A stretch of 64,000 bases of DNA, taken from positions 124,001-188,000 of the forward strand of contig NZ_JAQTWL010000002.1 of the NCBI RefSeq assembly GCF_028689295.1, written 5' to 3'. Under the pieces are notes generated by a model. It had not been told where the DNA came from. It ran no database searches and saw only the letters and a program-made list of their open reading frames with translations. Origin of the DNA: Rhodoferax sp. (GTDB lineage: Bacteria; Pseudomonadota; Gammaproteobacteria; Burkholderiales; Burkholderiaceae_C). Shown one piece after another: positions 29,422 through 39,824 of the stretch (its first letter is position 1; every line of letters starts with the position of its first letter). Both the position numbers and the translations under genes were made by a program.

Positions 29422-30215
29422 AGTTCACGGATTCCCATTGTCATTTGAATTTTCCCGAGCTGCTCTCGGACTTGCCAGCCATTCGCGAGGCCATGGCCCA
29501 GGCCGATGTCACCCGCGCCCTGTGCATCAGCACCACGCTTGAGGAATTTGGCACAGTGCACCAGATGGCCCTTGATTTTGACAATTTCTGGGCCACCGTG
29601 GGCGTGCACCCCGACAACGAAGGTGTCCGGGAGCCTGCGCTGGATGATCTGCTGACTTTGGGTAGGCTGCCGCGGGTGGTAGGCGTTGGCGAGACTGGCC
29701 TCGACTATTACCGGCTCAATGGCCGCAGTGTGGCCGACATGGCCTGGCAACGCAAGCGTTTTCGCACCCACATCCGGGCCGCACGTCAATTGCAAAAACC
29801 CCTGGTGATCCACACCCGGCAAGCTGCTGAGGACACCCTGGCGATTTTGCGCGAGGAGGGCGAGGATGGCTCTGCAGGCTGTGCAAGCGGCGTATTCCAC
29901 TGCTTTACCGAAGACGAAAGTGTGGCGCGCCAGGCACTCGATCTGGGCTATTACGTTTCCTTCTCTGGCATTCTGACGTTCAAGAGTGCCCAGAATTTGC
30001 GCGACGTGGCTGCCATGGTGCCGCTGGACCGGCTCCTGATCGAGACCGACAGCCCCTATTTGGCGCCAGTGCCGTACCGAGGCAAAACCAACAACCCGTC
30101 CTATGTGCCATGGGTGGCCAGGCAACTGGCAGAAATCAAGCAACTGCCTTTGGAAATCATTGCTGAGCGCACGAATGCCAATTTCGACACCCTGTTCAAA
30201 GGAATTTTGGTATGA
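29418..30215 (+). CDS. TatD-family metal-dependent hydrolase
   Basis: The family contains metal-dependent nucleases and phosphodiesterases on a TIM-barrel fold. The 265 residues show the metal-binding DSHCHLNF at the N terminus, VGVGETGLDYYR, VIHTRQA, GVFHCFTED and the closing IETDSPYLAPVPYRGK. It is the member usually called TatD or YcfH in mltG-tmk-holB operons. The start overlaps the holB stop and its own stop overlaps the next gene. Confidence 0.93.
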   Translation: MKFTDSHCHLNFPELLSDLPAIREAMAQADVTRALCISTTLEEFGTVHQMALDFDNFWATVGVHPDNEGVREPALDDLLTLGRLPRVVGVGETGLDYYRLNGRSVADMAWQRKRFRTHIRAARQLQKPLVIHTRQAAEDTLAILREEGEDGSAGCASGVFHCFTEDESVARQALDLGYYVSFSGILTFKSAQNLRDVAAMVPLDRLLIETDSPYLAPVPYRGKTNNPSYVPWVARQLAEIKQLPLEIIAERTNANFDTLFKGILV

Positions 30216-30892
30216 AACAGCCAAGCAGTTACTTAATAAATAACATTAAAAACATTATTTATCTATTTGTTTTAATTGGTTTTAATATTGTTAATGCCGG
30301 CTCTTATGAGGATTTTTTCAGGGCAATCAAGCAGGACGACGCGGCCCAGGTCAGCGCTTTGCTCAGTCGGGGATTTGATCCCAATACGCTGGATCCAACA
30401 GGTTCGGCGGGTCTCATCCTGGCGTTTCAGGAGTCTTCTTTCACGGTAGCCCAAACGTTGATCAATCATCCGAAAATCAAGGTCGAAGTGCGTAATGCCG
30501 CCGACGAAAGCCCCTTGATGTTCGCGGCGCTCAAAGGCGAGACCTTGTTGTGCCAATTGTTGATTCAAAAAGGTGCCGACGTCAACAAGCCAGGTTGGGC
30601 ACCTTTGCATTACGCGGCCACCAACGGGCACTTGGAAGTGATGAACCTGTTACTTGATCAACACGCCTATATTGACGCCGCTTCGCCCAACAACACCACG
30701 CCCTTGATGATGGCTGCACACTACGGGACCCCAGCTGCTGTCAAATTGATGCTGGAGGCCGGCGCGGACCCTATGCTGAAGAATGATCTGGGCTTGACCG
30801 CTACCGATTTTGCCCATCGTGCCGATCGCGTTGATTCAGCCAACATCATCGCCACATTTGTCCGCAGCCGCCAACCCAAAGGGTCCTGGTGA
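30212..30892 (+). CDS. Ankyrin-repeat protein with signal peptide
   Basis: This 226-residue protein begins with a hydrophobic segment (IIYLFVLIGFNIVNAG) that reads as a signal peptide or anchor, so the ankyrin domain is probably periplasmic. About five ankyrin repeats follow (for example PLMFAALKGETLLCQLLIQKGADVN, PLHYAATNGHLEVMNLLLDQHAYID, PLMMAAHYGTPAAVKLMLEAGAD). The partner is unknown. The first 90 bases are strikingly A+T rich compared with neighbouring genes. It overlaps tatD by ATGA and ends 11 nt before the left repeat of the Xer element. Confidence 0.85.
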   Translation: MKQPSSYLINNIKNIIYLFVLIGFNIVNAGSYEDFFRAIKQDDAAQVSALLSRGFDPNTLDPTGSAGLILAFQESSFTVAQTLINHPKIKVEVRNAADESPLMFAALKGETLLCQLLIQKGADVNKPGWAPLHYAATNGHLEVMNLLLDQHAYIDAASPNNTTPLMMAAHYGTPAAVKLMLEAGADPMLKNDLGLTATDFAHRADRVDSANIIATFVRSRQPKGSW

Positions 30893-30903
30893 CGCTTCAA
30901 TAA

Positions 30904-30921
30904 TACTTTATACGATGTATA
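30904..30921 (+). repeat. Left 18-bp direct repeat: XerC arm plus central region
   Basis: TACTTTATACGATGTATA is identical to 32169-32186. By alignment with the right copy it comprises an XerC-type arm (30905-30915) and the TGTATA central region (30916-30921). The next 11 bases, CAAGGGGTTAG, do not resemble a XerD arm. It reads as the attachment junction without an XerD site. Confidence 0.7.
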
Positions 30922-31066
30922 CAAGGGGTTAGTTCGATATTCATGGAAATTCTTTCATTAGTATATAAATAAATACCTGCTTTTCAAGATGCGCAGGACA
31001 ATTGAGTTAATGCGCAGATATTGCGCCCCGCGTCGTGGACAAACTCACGGTGTGAGATTTGTTGTT

Positions 31067-31306
31067 TCATGGTGATACTCCCTCAATACCGCTACGCTTC
31101 GCTTCATCAGGGGTTACACCCCCGATACCCCTAACAAGGCATTCCAGCGCCTCAGAAGCCTCCCGGATGGCTTCAATCTGGTTTCTGAAGACCCGCACCC
31201 ATGCTGGAGCATCCTCACCACCAGCGAGATCGAGGGCTTCACCAATGGCATCAGCAGCGATCAGACGATCATTCAGAACGTCAACGGCAGCAAGAAGGGC
31301 GCTCAT
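31067..31306 (-). CDS. Small acidic protein of the Xer element, unknown function
   Basis: I do not recognise this 79-residue protein. It is helical and acidic (LAAVDVLNDRLIAADAIGEALDLAG, VRVFRNQIEAIREASEALECLV). It is likely real because AAGGGGA stands 6 nt before the ATG and the ATG overlaps the stop of the preceding gene (ATGA). It is the last gene of the three-gene operon. A 4-bp plus 5-bp stem with a bulge (31040-31061) lies downstream but lacks a T tract. Confidence 0.6.
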   Translation of the reverse strand: MSALLAAVDVLNDRLIAADAIGEALDLAGGEDAPAWVRVFRNQIEAIREASEALECLVRGIGGVTPDEAKRSGIEGVSP

Positions 31307-31539
31307 GACCTGTCCCCTTGACCGACCAAGGGCAGGGGGTTTTTAGTCGCCTGGAGGGCTTTGTAGCGCCTCTGTTGACGGGTCTCAATCACCACCACTG
31401 CAGCCGGTTTGGCCCCTTCTTTGGCCTCTTCTTTGGCAAATCGACCGTCCAAACTGCGAAGCTGCAACGCCGATTTATCTGCCATCCACATCGCTTTCAA
31501 GCGCCGGATGCGACGAAACGAACTCATTCCCTTAGACAT
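31303..31539 (-). CDS. Small basic protein of the Xer element, unknown function
   Basis: This unrecognised 78-residue protein is strongly basic, with an N-terminal cluster FRRIRRLKAMWMADK, a Lys/Glu/Ala stretch and RQQRRYKAL near the middle; nucleic-acid binding is possible but not shown. AAGGGGA lies 7 nt before ATG 31539, so I prefer it to ATG 31545. It begins inside the last codons of the XafT-like gene and overlaps the next gene, so the three genes are translationally coupled. Confidence 0.6.
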   Translation of the reverse strand: MSKGMSSFRRIRRLKAMWMADKSALQLRSLDGRFAKEEAKEGAKPAAVVVIETRQQRRYKALQATKNPLPLVGQGDRS

Positions 31540-32122
31540 GGTCATTCCCCTTTATTTCAGATGGTGAAATTGTTGCTACATAGTTGATAGCGTATGGAAA
31601 AGGGCGTTTTCCCAATGAAACAGAGTCCGCGCCGTACCGCAATTTCCTAAAGTGATCTATTAATAAATTAGGGCCGGTCGGCTGCGCCGCCCGCCCGACT
31701 GCGTCGGCGGGTGACGTGGCGCCGACGCCGCCCGCGCCCGCGATGCTGGGCCCAGCCGTCGCCGTCACCCCGTCGCCAGCCCTGATGGCCAATAGGCGGA
31801 GCTGGGCTTCCCGATCTGCCATGGTTTTAAAGCAGCGTGCCTGACGCACCAGGAGACCCCACCAGCTCGAATCATTGGGCTTGAAGCCGTGGCCCTCGGG
31901 TGACCACAACTGGCCGCTGTGCATGTGCCAGCCATCCCAGCCATTGGCCGGCAGCTCGGCACCGGTGAGGATGCGCAGCAGCCGGTAGGCTGAATACGGG
32001 ATCAGGGTTTTTCCGGAAATCCAGTACCTGACGGTGCGCGGGTTGACGTGCAACATTTTCCCGGCGGACTCAGGGGTCAGGCCCAGATCAGCCAGCATGA
32101 CTTTGAGCCGGGCGCTCAGCAA
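31532..32122 (-). CDS. VC1465-family Xer recombination activation factor (XafT-like), DUF3653 type
   Basis: Homologues such as XafT of the TLC satellite phage of Vibrio cholerae activate XerCD recombination at attachment sites without needing FtsK. The 196-residue product has an N-terminal helix-turn-helix (LGLTPESAGKMLHVNPRTVRYWISG) and a DUF3653-like module (HSGQLWSPEGHGFKPNDSSWWGLLVRQARCF). A Gly/Ala linker (about 120-145) and a C-terminal tail follow. The only conventional start is TTG 32122 without a clear ribosome-binding site. The frame stays open upstream through KARQTRLLLSARL to a TAA inside the attachment repeat. Assignment is from recognition of the motif pattern. Confidence 0.72.
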   Translation of the reverse strand: MLSARLKVMLADLGLTPESAGKMLHVNPRTVRYWISGKTLIPYSAYRLLRILTGAELPANGWDGWHMHSGQLWSPEGHGFKPNDSSWWGLLVRQARCFKTMADREAQLRLLAIRAGDGVTATAGPSIAGAGGVGATSPADAVGRAAQPTGPNLLIDHFRKLRYGADSVSLGKRPFPYAINYVATISPSEIKGNDHV

Positions 32123-32169
32123 AAGACGGGTTTGGCGTGCCTTGCTAGGCTTGCCTTTGGCCGAATCGT

Positions 32170-32197
32170 ACTTTATACGATGTATATTATGTTAAGT
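32170..32197 (+). other. dif: dif-like XerCD recombination site (element junction / chromosome terminus)
   Basis: The 28-bp site reads ACTTTATACGA (XerC arm), TGTATA (central region), TTATGTTAAGT (XerD arm). The central region equals that of E. coli dif and the XerD arm differs from its TTATGTTAAAT by one base. The outer ACTT/AAGT are dyad-symmetric. Genes and FtsK-orienting motifs on both sides point toward this place. The XerC arm deviates from consensus, as expected if it was brought in by the element. Confidence 0.72.
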
Positions 32198-32239
32198 ATA
32201 GGATCGGTCTCAGTGATTTGAGAATCCCCTTCGCCCTCC

Positions 32240-33154
32240 TTATCGAGAAACGCTGAAGGAAACCACTGGCGCCGTAGGATCAGAGAATGAAGTGCCCAGC
32301 GCAATTTGACCTTCGCCATGCAGCACGCATTCATCGCGTCTTAGCATTAGGTCGGCGCCGCCCCCGGAAAAACGGATCCAACTGCCATAAGAGCTTTCAT
32401 CGACCATCAGAAAACTGCCATTGCGCCACTCGATGCGGGCGTGGGTCCGTGATACACGCGGATCATTCACAACAAAATCAATTTTCCGAATGCGTCCCAG
32501 GTGTATCGGCATTTCGAAAGCATGAAAGGTCTGTTGCTTGTCGTTGTAGGAAAAGACAATCTGCCCGCCCAAAACATCGCCACTCTGTGGAGATGCCAGA
32601 TTGACGGGATTTTGAATCGTAAAGTATTCCGAGTTTTGTTCTTCCTTCCACTCAATCTGGTACACCGTGCAGGGTTCAGAGCGGCCACGAATGGCAATTG
32701 GGCCCAACAACCGGTAATGGACGTCGTTGCGCTCGCGACTGTTTTCAATAGCCTGGTCGTTTACCCATATCTGATGTGGCCCAGTGAGTTCACTCAAACG
32801 CGCAGCGATGTTGACAGCATCGCCATAACAGTCATCATCGACAAGCACCACATCTCCCCGAACCACGCCGATGCGCAGCGGCATATAAAGCCGGGGTGAC
32901 AATTTTGCCAGACGCAATTGGTAGCTGCGTTGAATATCGACAACTGCAGCGATGGCATTTGGACTGTCATCAAAGGTGGCCAGTACCCCATCCCCCAAAA
33001 ATTTAACAACCCTTCCGCCATTGGCGGCAAATTTCTCAGCCACCCAAGTAGTGGCCTGGGTCACTGCCTCGGTGGCTTTGGCATTACCAAGAGACTCAAA
33101 CACCCCTGTGCTACCAAACAGATCGGCAAAAACAACGGTTGTTTGAACGTTCAT
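32240..33154 (-). CDS. Class III adenylate cyclase with C-terminal FHA domain
   Basis: Residues 1-175 form a class III cyclase catalytic domain: metal-binding Asp11 (VVFADLFGST) and Asp55 (VVKFLGDGVLATF), Lys51 as adenine-specifying residue, and the transition-state motif YGDAVNIAARLSE. Residues about 200-290 form a forkhead-associated domain (IHLGRIRKIDFVVNDPRVSRTHARIEW) that binds phosphothreonine peptides. No membrane segment is visible, so it is probably cytosolic. It is the first gene right of the dif-like site and reads toward it. Confidence 0.88.
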   Translation of the reverse strand: MNVQTTVVFADLFGSTGVFESLGNAKATEAVTQATTWVAEKFAANGGRVVKFLGDGVLATFDDSPNAIAAVVDIQRSYQLRLAKLSPRLYMPLRIGVVRGDVVLVDDDCYGDAVNIAARLSELTGPHQIWVNDQAIENSRERNDVHYRLLGPIAIRGRSEPCTVYQIEWKEEQNSEYFTIQNPVNLASPQSGDVLGGQIVFSYNDKQQTFHAFEMPIHLGRIRKIDFVVNDPRVSRTHARIEWRNGSFLMVDESSYGSWIRFSGGGADLMLRRDECVLHGEGQIALGTSFSDPTAPVVSFSVSR

Positions 33155-33211
33155 GACTAATCAATTCTCCATTTCACGACAGTAGTTTAAGTCAATGCCC
33201 CAGAGGTACCG

Positions 33212-34138
33212 TCAACGATGCCCCCAAAACATCAGGACATCACGGCCGTCCATTGCCATGTCTATAGCACCACCCACCGGAAGCAAAACTTTGATGGCGA
33301 CATGGCCGTAGGGCAAATTGGTCAGTAGCGGGACCTTGACCTGCTTTCCAAGCCAGTCCATGACACTCTGCAACTTGAATCCCCGATCATGCGCGACCAA
33401 TTTGAACTCGGTAAATTGACCCATCACGATGGCTTTTTGACGCGCCAGTACCCCTGCGTGCAGAAGTTGAGTGAGCATCCGCTCGATGCGATACGGATGC
33501 TCTGCAACGTCTTCCAAAAATAGCACACCTCCTTTGATTTGAGGAAAATACGGTGTTCCCAAAAGGGACGTCAACACCGTCAGGTTGCCGCCCCATAGGA
33601 TGGCATTTTTGAGGTTCAAAGCGGGTGCATCACTCGCCATGGCGTCAGGCTTGCGGTGCTGTCGCCAGCCCGTGCCCTCCCCTTGCCCCAGAAGCAAGTC
33701 GTTGAAACAGTCCGCCATGATGTCATCGGGTTCACCCTTGACACCAAAACCCTCGCACAGCGCCGGTCCGGCCCAGGTGACGGCACCCGTCTGCGCCAGC
33801 AGCGCATTCTGAAAGGCGGTGAAATCACTGATGCCGACGAACTGCATGCCCTGGGCAATGGCCTTGGCCACTTTTTTGTAGTGAATCCCAGGCAGGATCC
33901 GCGTAAGACCATAGCCACCGCGAGTAGTCAGCGCCACGTCGGCCTTGCTGGCTGCTGCGCGGTGAATGGCTGCCAGACGGGTTGCGTCATCGCCAGCAAA
34001 ACGCTGGTAACTTGTCAAGGCGTCTTGGTCAACTTCCACCTCATGTCCCATGGCTTGCAGCCGCGCAATGCCGCGCTTGAAGGCCGCTTTGTCGCGTACC
34101 GCGCCAGATGGGGAGTAGATATAGATGTGCTTTTTCAT
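33212..34138 (-). CDS. ldcA: LD-carboxypeptidase (peptidase S66)
   Basis: LdcA cleaves the terminal D-alanine from murein tetrapeptides in the cytosol during cell wall recycling. The 308-residue protein has the nucleophile Ser in FVGISDFTA, the catalytic Glu in GGVLFLEDVAEHPYRIERML and the catalytic His in LPYGHVAIKV. Members of S66 also include MccF-type immunity proteins, but gene context points to a housekeeping role. It is 9 nt downstream of tadA in the guaB-guaA-tadA-ldcA series. Confidence 0.9.
   Translation of the reverse strand: MKKHIYIYSPSGAVRDKAAFKRGIARLQAMGHEVEVDQDALTSYQRFAGDDATRLAAIHRAAASKADVALTTRGGYGLTRILPGIHYKKVAKAIAQGMQFVGISDFTAFQNALLAQTGAVTWAGPALCEGFGVKGEPDDIMADCFNDLLLGQGEGTGWRQHRKPDAMASDAPALNLKNAILWGGNLTVLTSLLGTPYFPQIKGGVLFLEDVAEHPYRIERMLTQLLHAGVLARQKAIVMGQFTEFKLVAHDRGFKLQSVMDWLGKQVKVPLLTNLPYGHVAIKVLLPVGGAIDMAMDGRDVLMFWGHR
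33675..33682 (-). other. FtsK-orienting (KOPS-type) motif pointing to dif
   Basis: GGGGAGGG on the minus strand, right of the dif-like site. Others in the same direction were seen at 41047, 49560 and 54055. Confidence 0.4.
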
Positions 34139-34147
34139 GTAATCTGA

Positions 34148-36275
<2,128 letters not shown>

Positions 36276-36294
36276 GGTCGGTCACGCCAGTCGT

Positions 36295-37779
<1,485 letters not shown>

Positions 37780-37831
37780 TTATCGATTGTATCTGCCACT
37801 TGGTTCGCAAGCTGGCATAAACTTGCGTGCT

Positions 37832-38359
37832 ATGACTCAAACTCTGCATCTCTTTTTGATTCTGGCCAGTTTGCTCTCTTTTGATGCGACGGCTCAGTGG
37901 GCCTGGACAGACAAAGAAGGGCACCAAGTCTTCAGTGACCGGGCGCCACCCGTCAGTGTTCCTGAAAAAAGTATTTTCAGGCGTCCCGATCTAAACGCGA
38001 CTGCCAACAGGCAGGATATCTCTGCAAATGTTGGCGTACCCGAACCAGCGGCCAAAACAGCTGCTCCCACACAGTCTAATGCCAGCAGTCCGCAAGCAGC
38101 AGGCGTCGATAAAGACCTCGCCGAACGTATGAAAAAAGCAGCGCAGGTCCAAGCCATGCAACGCAAGGCAGAGGAGGACCGCATCAGCCAGCTCAAGGCG
38201 GACAACTGTCAGCGTGCCAGGTTGGCCCAAAAAACACTGGATTCCGGTGTTCGCTTATCGCAAATCAACATTCGGGGAGAGCGAGAAGTGATGGATGACG
38301 CGGCTCGAGCAGCAGAGACAAAACGAATCCGGTCCATCGTAGAGAGCGACTGTAATTAG
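37832..38359 (+). CDS. Secreted DUF4124 protein
   Basis: This 175-residue protein has a signal peptide (LHLFLILASLLSFDATAQ) followed by a DUF4124 segment (WAWTDKEGHQVFSDRAPPVSVPEKSIFRRP). DUF4124 proteins are periplasmic and of unknown role. A Pro/Ala/Ser linker and a charged helical C-terminal region with Cys residues (DNCQRARLA, VESDCN) follow. It diverges from guaB with a 67-nt interval. Confidence 0.8.
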   Translation: MTQTLHLFLILASLLSFDATAQWAWTDKEGHQVFSDRAPPVSVPEKSIFRRPDLNATANRQDISANVGVPEPAAKTAAPTQSNASSPQAAGVDKDLAERMKKAAQVQAMQRKAEEDRISQLKADNCQRARLAQKTLDSGVRLSQINIRGEREVMDDAARAAETKRIRSIVESDCN

Positions 38360-38389
38360 CCAACTGCAAAACCAGCAGGCAGCCCTGAG

Positions 38390-38734
38390 TCAGTAGCCGG
38401 CTTTGGCACCCGCACGTTTCTTGACGAACAGACCTGCACTGCGGCTACCCTGGCTGACAAACCGTTCGCGACGGGCTACTTTGGGGTCCACCCGCAAGGA
38501 GCGGTAAATTTCTACCCGGTCATGATCACGCAAGCACTGATCGGGTTTGGCCTTGTGGCCCCAGACGCCGATCAGCACGTCATGGTTGTCAATTTCAGGA
38601 TGGCGCAGCAGTAGCCCGCTTTGCTGCAATGCCTGCAATGCCGTGCAAGGGGCATTCAGTTGCAAATTAACTTCGAAAACTTCTCGCGCCTTGAGGGCGT
38701 AAACAACGCTCAGACGCAAAAAGACTTTACTCAC
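38390..38734 (-). CDS. rnfH: RnfH-family (UPF0125) protein
   Basis: This 114-residue ubiquitin-like-fold protein matches the RnfH/UPF0125 family (LSVVYALKAREVFEVNLQLNAPCTALQALQQSGLL, VGVWGHKAKPDQCLRDHDRVEIYRSLRVDPK). Its function is unknown; it is usually next to ratA. GTG 38734 overlaps the last 8 nt of ratA, giving translational coupling; the longer upstream frame is only a ratA overlap. A basic C-terminal tail (KKRAGAKAGY) is present. Confidence 0.85.
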   Translation of the reverse strand: MSKVFLRLSVVYALKAREVFEVNLQLNAPCTALQALQQSGLLLRHPEIDNHDVLIGVWGHKAKPDQCLRDHDRVEIYRSLRVDPKVARRERFVSQGSRSAGLFVKKRAGAKAGY

Positions 38735-39167
38735 CGTAAGCTTGTTTGGCGCGTTTGACGAAGGCATCGACCATGCTGCCCGCGATTTTGTCAAAGACTG
38801 GGCTCACCAATCGGCCAATGGCACTCTCGAAACTGTAGGTAAGGACCAATTCAACCTTACAGGCGCGCTCCATGGCATCCCCCAAAGGCAAAAAATTCCA
38901 CTCGCCCTCCAGTTTGGAAAAGGGGCCGTTGACCAAATTGATGATGACCTGGCGGTCCACCGTATGCATGTTGCGGGTGGTAAAAGTTTGATGGATACCC
39001 GAAAAAGCAATGCCGATTTCGGCCAGCATGCCGTTTTCTTCATGTGTCACCACGCGCGCCTTGTCACACCACGGTAAAAACTGCGGGTATTTGTCAACAT
39101 CGGTCACCAGCCGGTACATTTCAGCCGGGCTGTACCAGATTAAAACGGACTTTTTGACAGTTTTCAT
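38727..39167 (-). CDS. ratA: RatA-type START-domain protein
   Basis: The 146-residue product is a START/coenzyme Q-binding (COQ10-like) protein (VLIWYSPAEMYRLVTDVDKYPQFLPWCDKARV, then NGPFSKLEGEWNFLPL). E. coli RatA was described as a toxin that blocks ribosomal subunit association; the family also resembles ubiquinone-binding proteins, so the role is unsettled. It diverges from smpB by 68 nt, the conserved smpB-ratA-rnfH arrangement. Confidence 0.88.
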   Translation of the reverse strand: MKTVKKSVLIWYSPAEMYRLVTDVDKYPQFLPWCDKARVVTHEENGMLAEIGIAFSGIHQTFTTRNMHTVDRQVIINLVNGPFSKLEGEWNFLPLGDAMERACKVELVLTYSFESAIGRLVSPVFDKIAGSMVDAFVKRAKQAYGE

Positions 39168-39235
39168 AGAATGGAGGTATTCGTCAGATTGTAGTCAAGC
39201 TTGGCTGGCGGCTCTTATTCTCTAAACCCTTCTCC

Positions 39236-39709
39236 ATGGCAAAAAAACCCGATACATCCTCGCGCATTGCAGACAACAAAAAGGCCACTTTCAATTATTT
39301 TTTTGAGGAACGGTTCGAGGCTGGCATCGTGCTGGAGGGCTGGGAGGTCAAGTCGCTGCGCGAAGGTAAAGTGCAGCTCACCGACGGCTATGTGGTGGTT
39401 CGTAACGGCGAGCTGTTCATCATCGGTCTGCAGATCAGCCCGCTGGGCACGGCATCGACGCACATCAGTCCGGACAAGCAGCGCACCAAAAAGCTGCTGA
39501 TGCATAAGGAAGAAATCAAACGACTGATTGGCAAGGTGGAGCAAAAAGGCTACACCCTGGTGCCGCTCAACCTGCATTGGAAAAATGGCAAGGTGAAGTG
39601 TGAAATAGCCCTGGCCAAAGGCAAGGCTGAACACGACAAACGCGACACCATCAAGGACCGCGAAGGCAAACGCGAAGTGGAACGGGCCATGAAAGGGCGT
39701 CACCGGTAA
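39236..39709 (+). CDS. smpB: SsrA-binding protein SmpB
   Basis: SmpB binds tmRNA and brings it to stalled ribosomes for trans-translation. The 157-residue protein has the OB-fold core ([32 protein letters not shown]), the [13 protein letters not shown] segment and the basic C-terminal tail ([30 protein letters not shown]), which enters the decoding centre. The ssrA RNA gene was not found in the window. Confidence 0.97.
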   Translation: MAKKPDTSSRIADNKKATFNYFFEERFEAGIVLEGWEVKSLREGKVQLTDGYVVVRNGELFIIGLQISPLGTASTHISPDKQRTKKLLMHKEEIKRLIGKVEQKGYTLVPLNLHWKNGKVKCEIALAKGKAEHDKRDTIKDREGKREVERAMKGRHR

Positions 39710-39768
39710 ACGCTGTAAACGCAGGTGACTCAAGTCAACCATTTGAACGGTCTAAAATCACTTCTCAA

Positions 39769-39800
39769 CGGCCCAACCTGCGTTGGGCCGATTTGTTTGT
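39769..39800 (+). terminator. Strong hairpin after smpB
   Basis: A perfect 9-bp stem CGGCCCAAC / GTTGGGCCG with a CTGC loop is followed by ATTTGTTTGTT. It probably terminates smpB; it lies 34 nt before the argD start, so it could also act in the argD leader. Confidence 0.65.
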
Positions 39801-39824
39801 TGTCGCCCTCGAAAGACCTTCGCC

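Larger units (their letters stand above)
30922..32186. mobile_element. Putative minimal Xer-exploiting integrated element (IMEX) at dif
   Basis: The 1265-bp segment is bounded by 18-bp direct repeats that share an XerC arm and central region; only the right one has a XerD arm. It carries a minus-strand operon of three coupled genes: a VC1465/XafT-like Xer activation factor and two small proteins of 78 and 79 residues. No integrase, replication gene or capsid gene is present, so it would depend on host XerCD and on a helper, or it is a remnant. Bases 30922-31066 hold no gene. TLC-type satellite phages of Vibrio use the same architecture. Confidence 0.65.

Noticed and set aside
31059-31346. 95-codon plus-strand frame inside the Xer element
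   Set aside because: It is antisense to the 79-residue gene, has no ribosome-binding site, and the opposing operon has strong sites and coupled stops and starts.
30904-32186. The 18-bp repeats as operators of the helix-turn-helix protein
   Set aside because: TATAC-GAT-GTATA inside each repeat is a short palindrome, so an operator was considered. The continuation into TTATGTTAAGT and the XafT-like gene are better explained by Xer sites; an operator role is not excluded in addition.
30904-32186. The 18-bp repeats as a transposon target-site duplication or tRNA attachment site
   Set aside because: They are too long for usual insertion-sequence duplications, there are no terminal inverted repeats or transposase, and no tRNA gene lies nearby.
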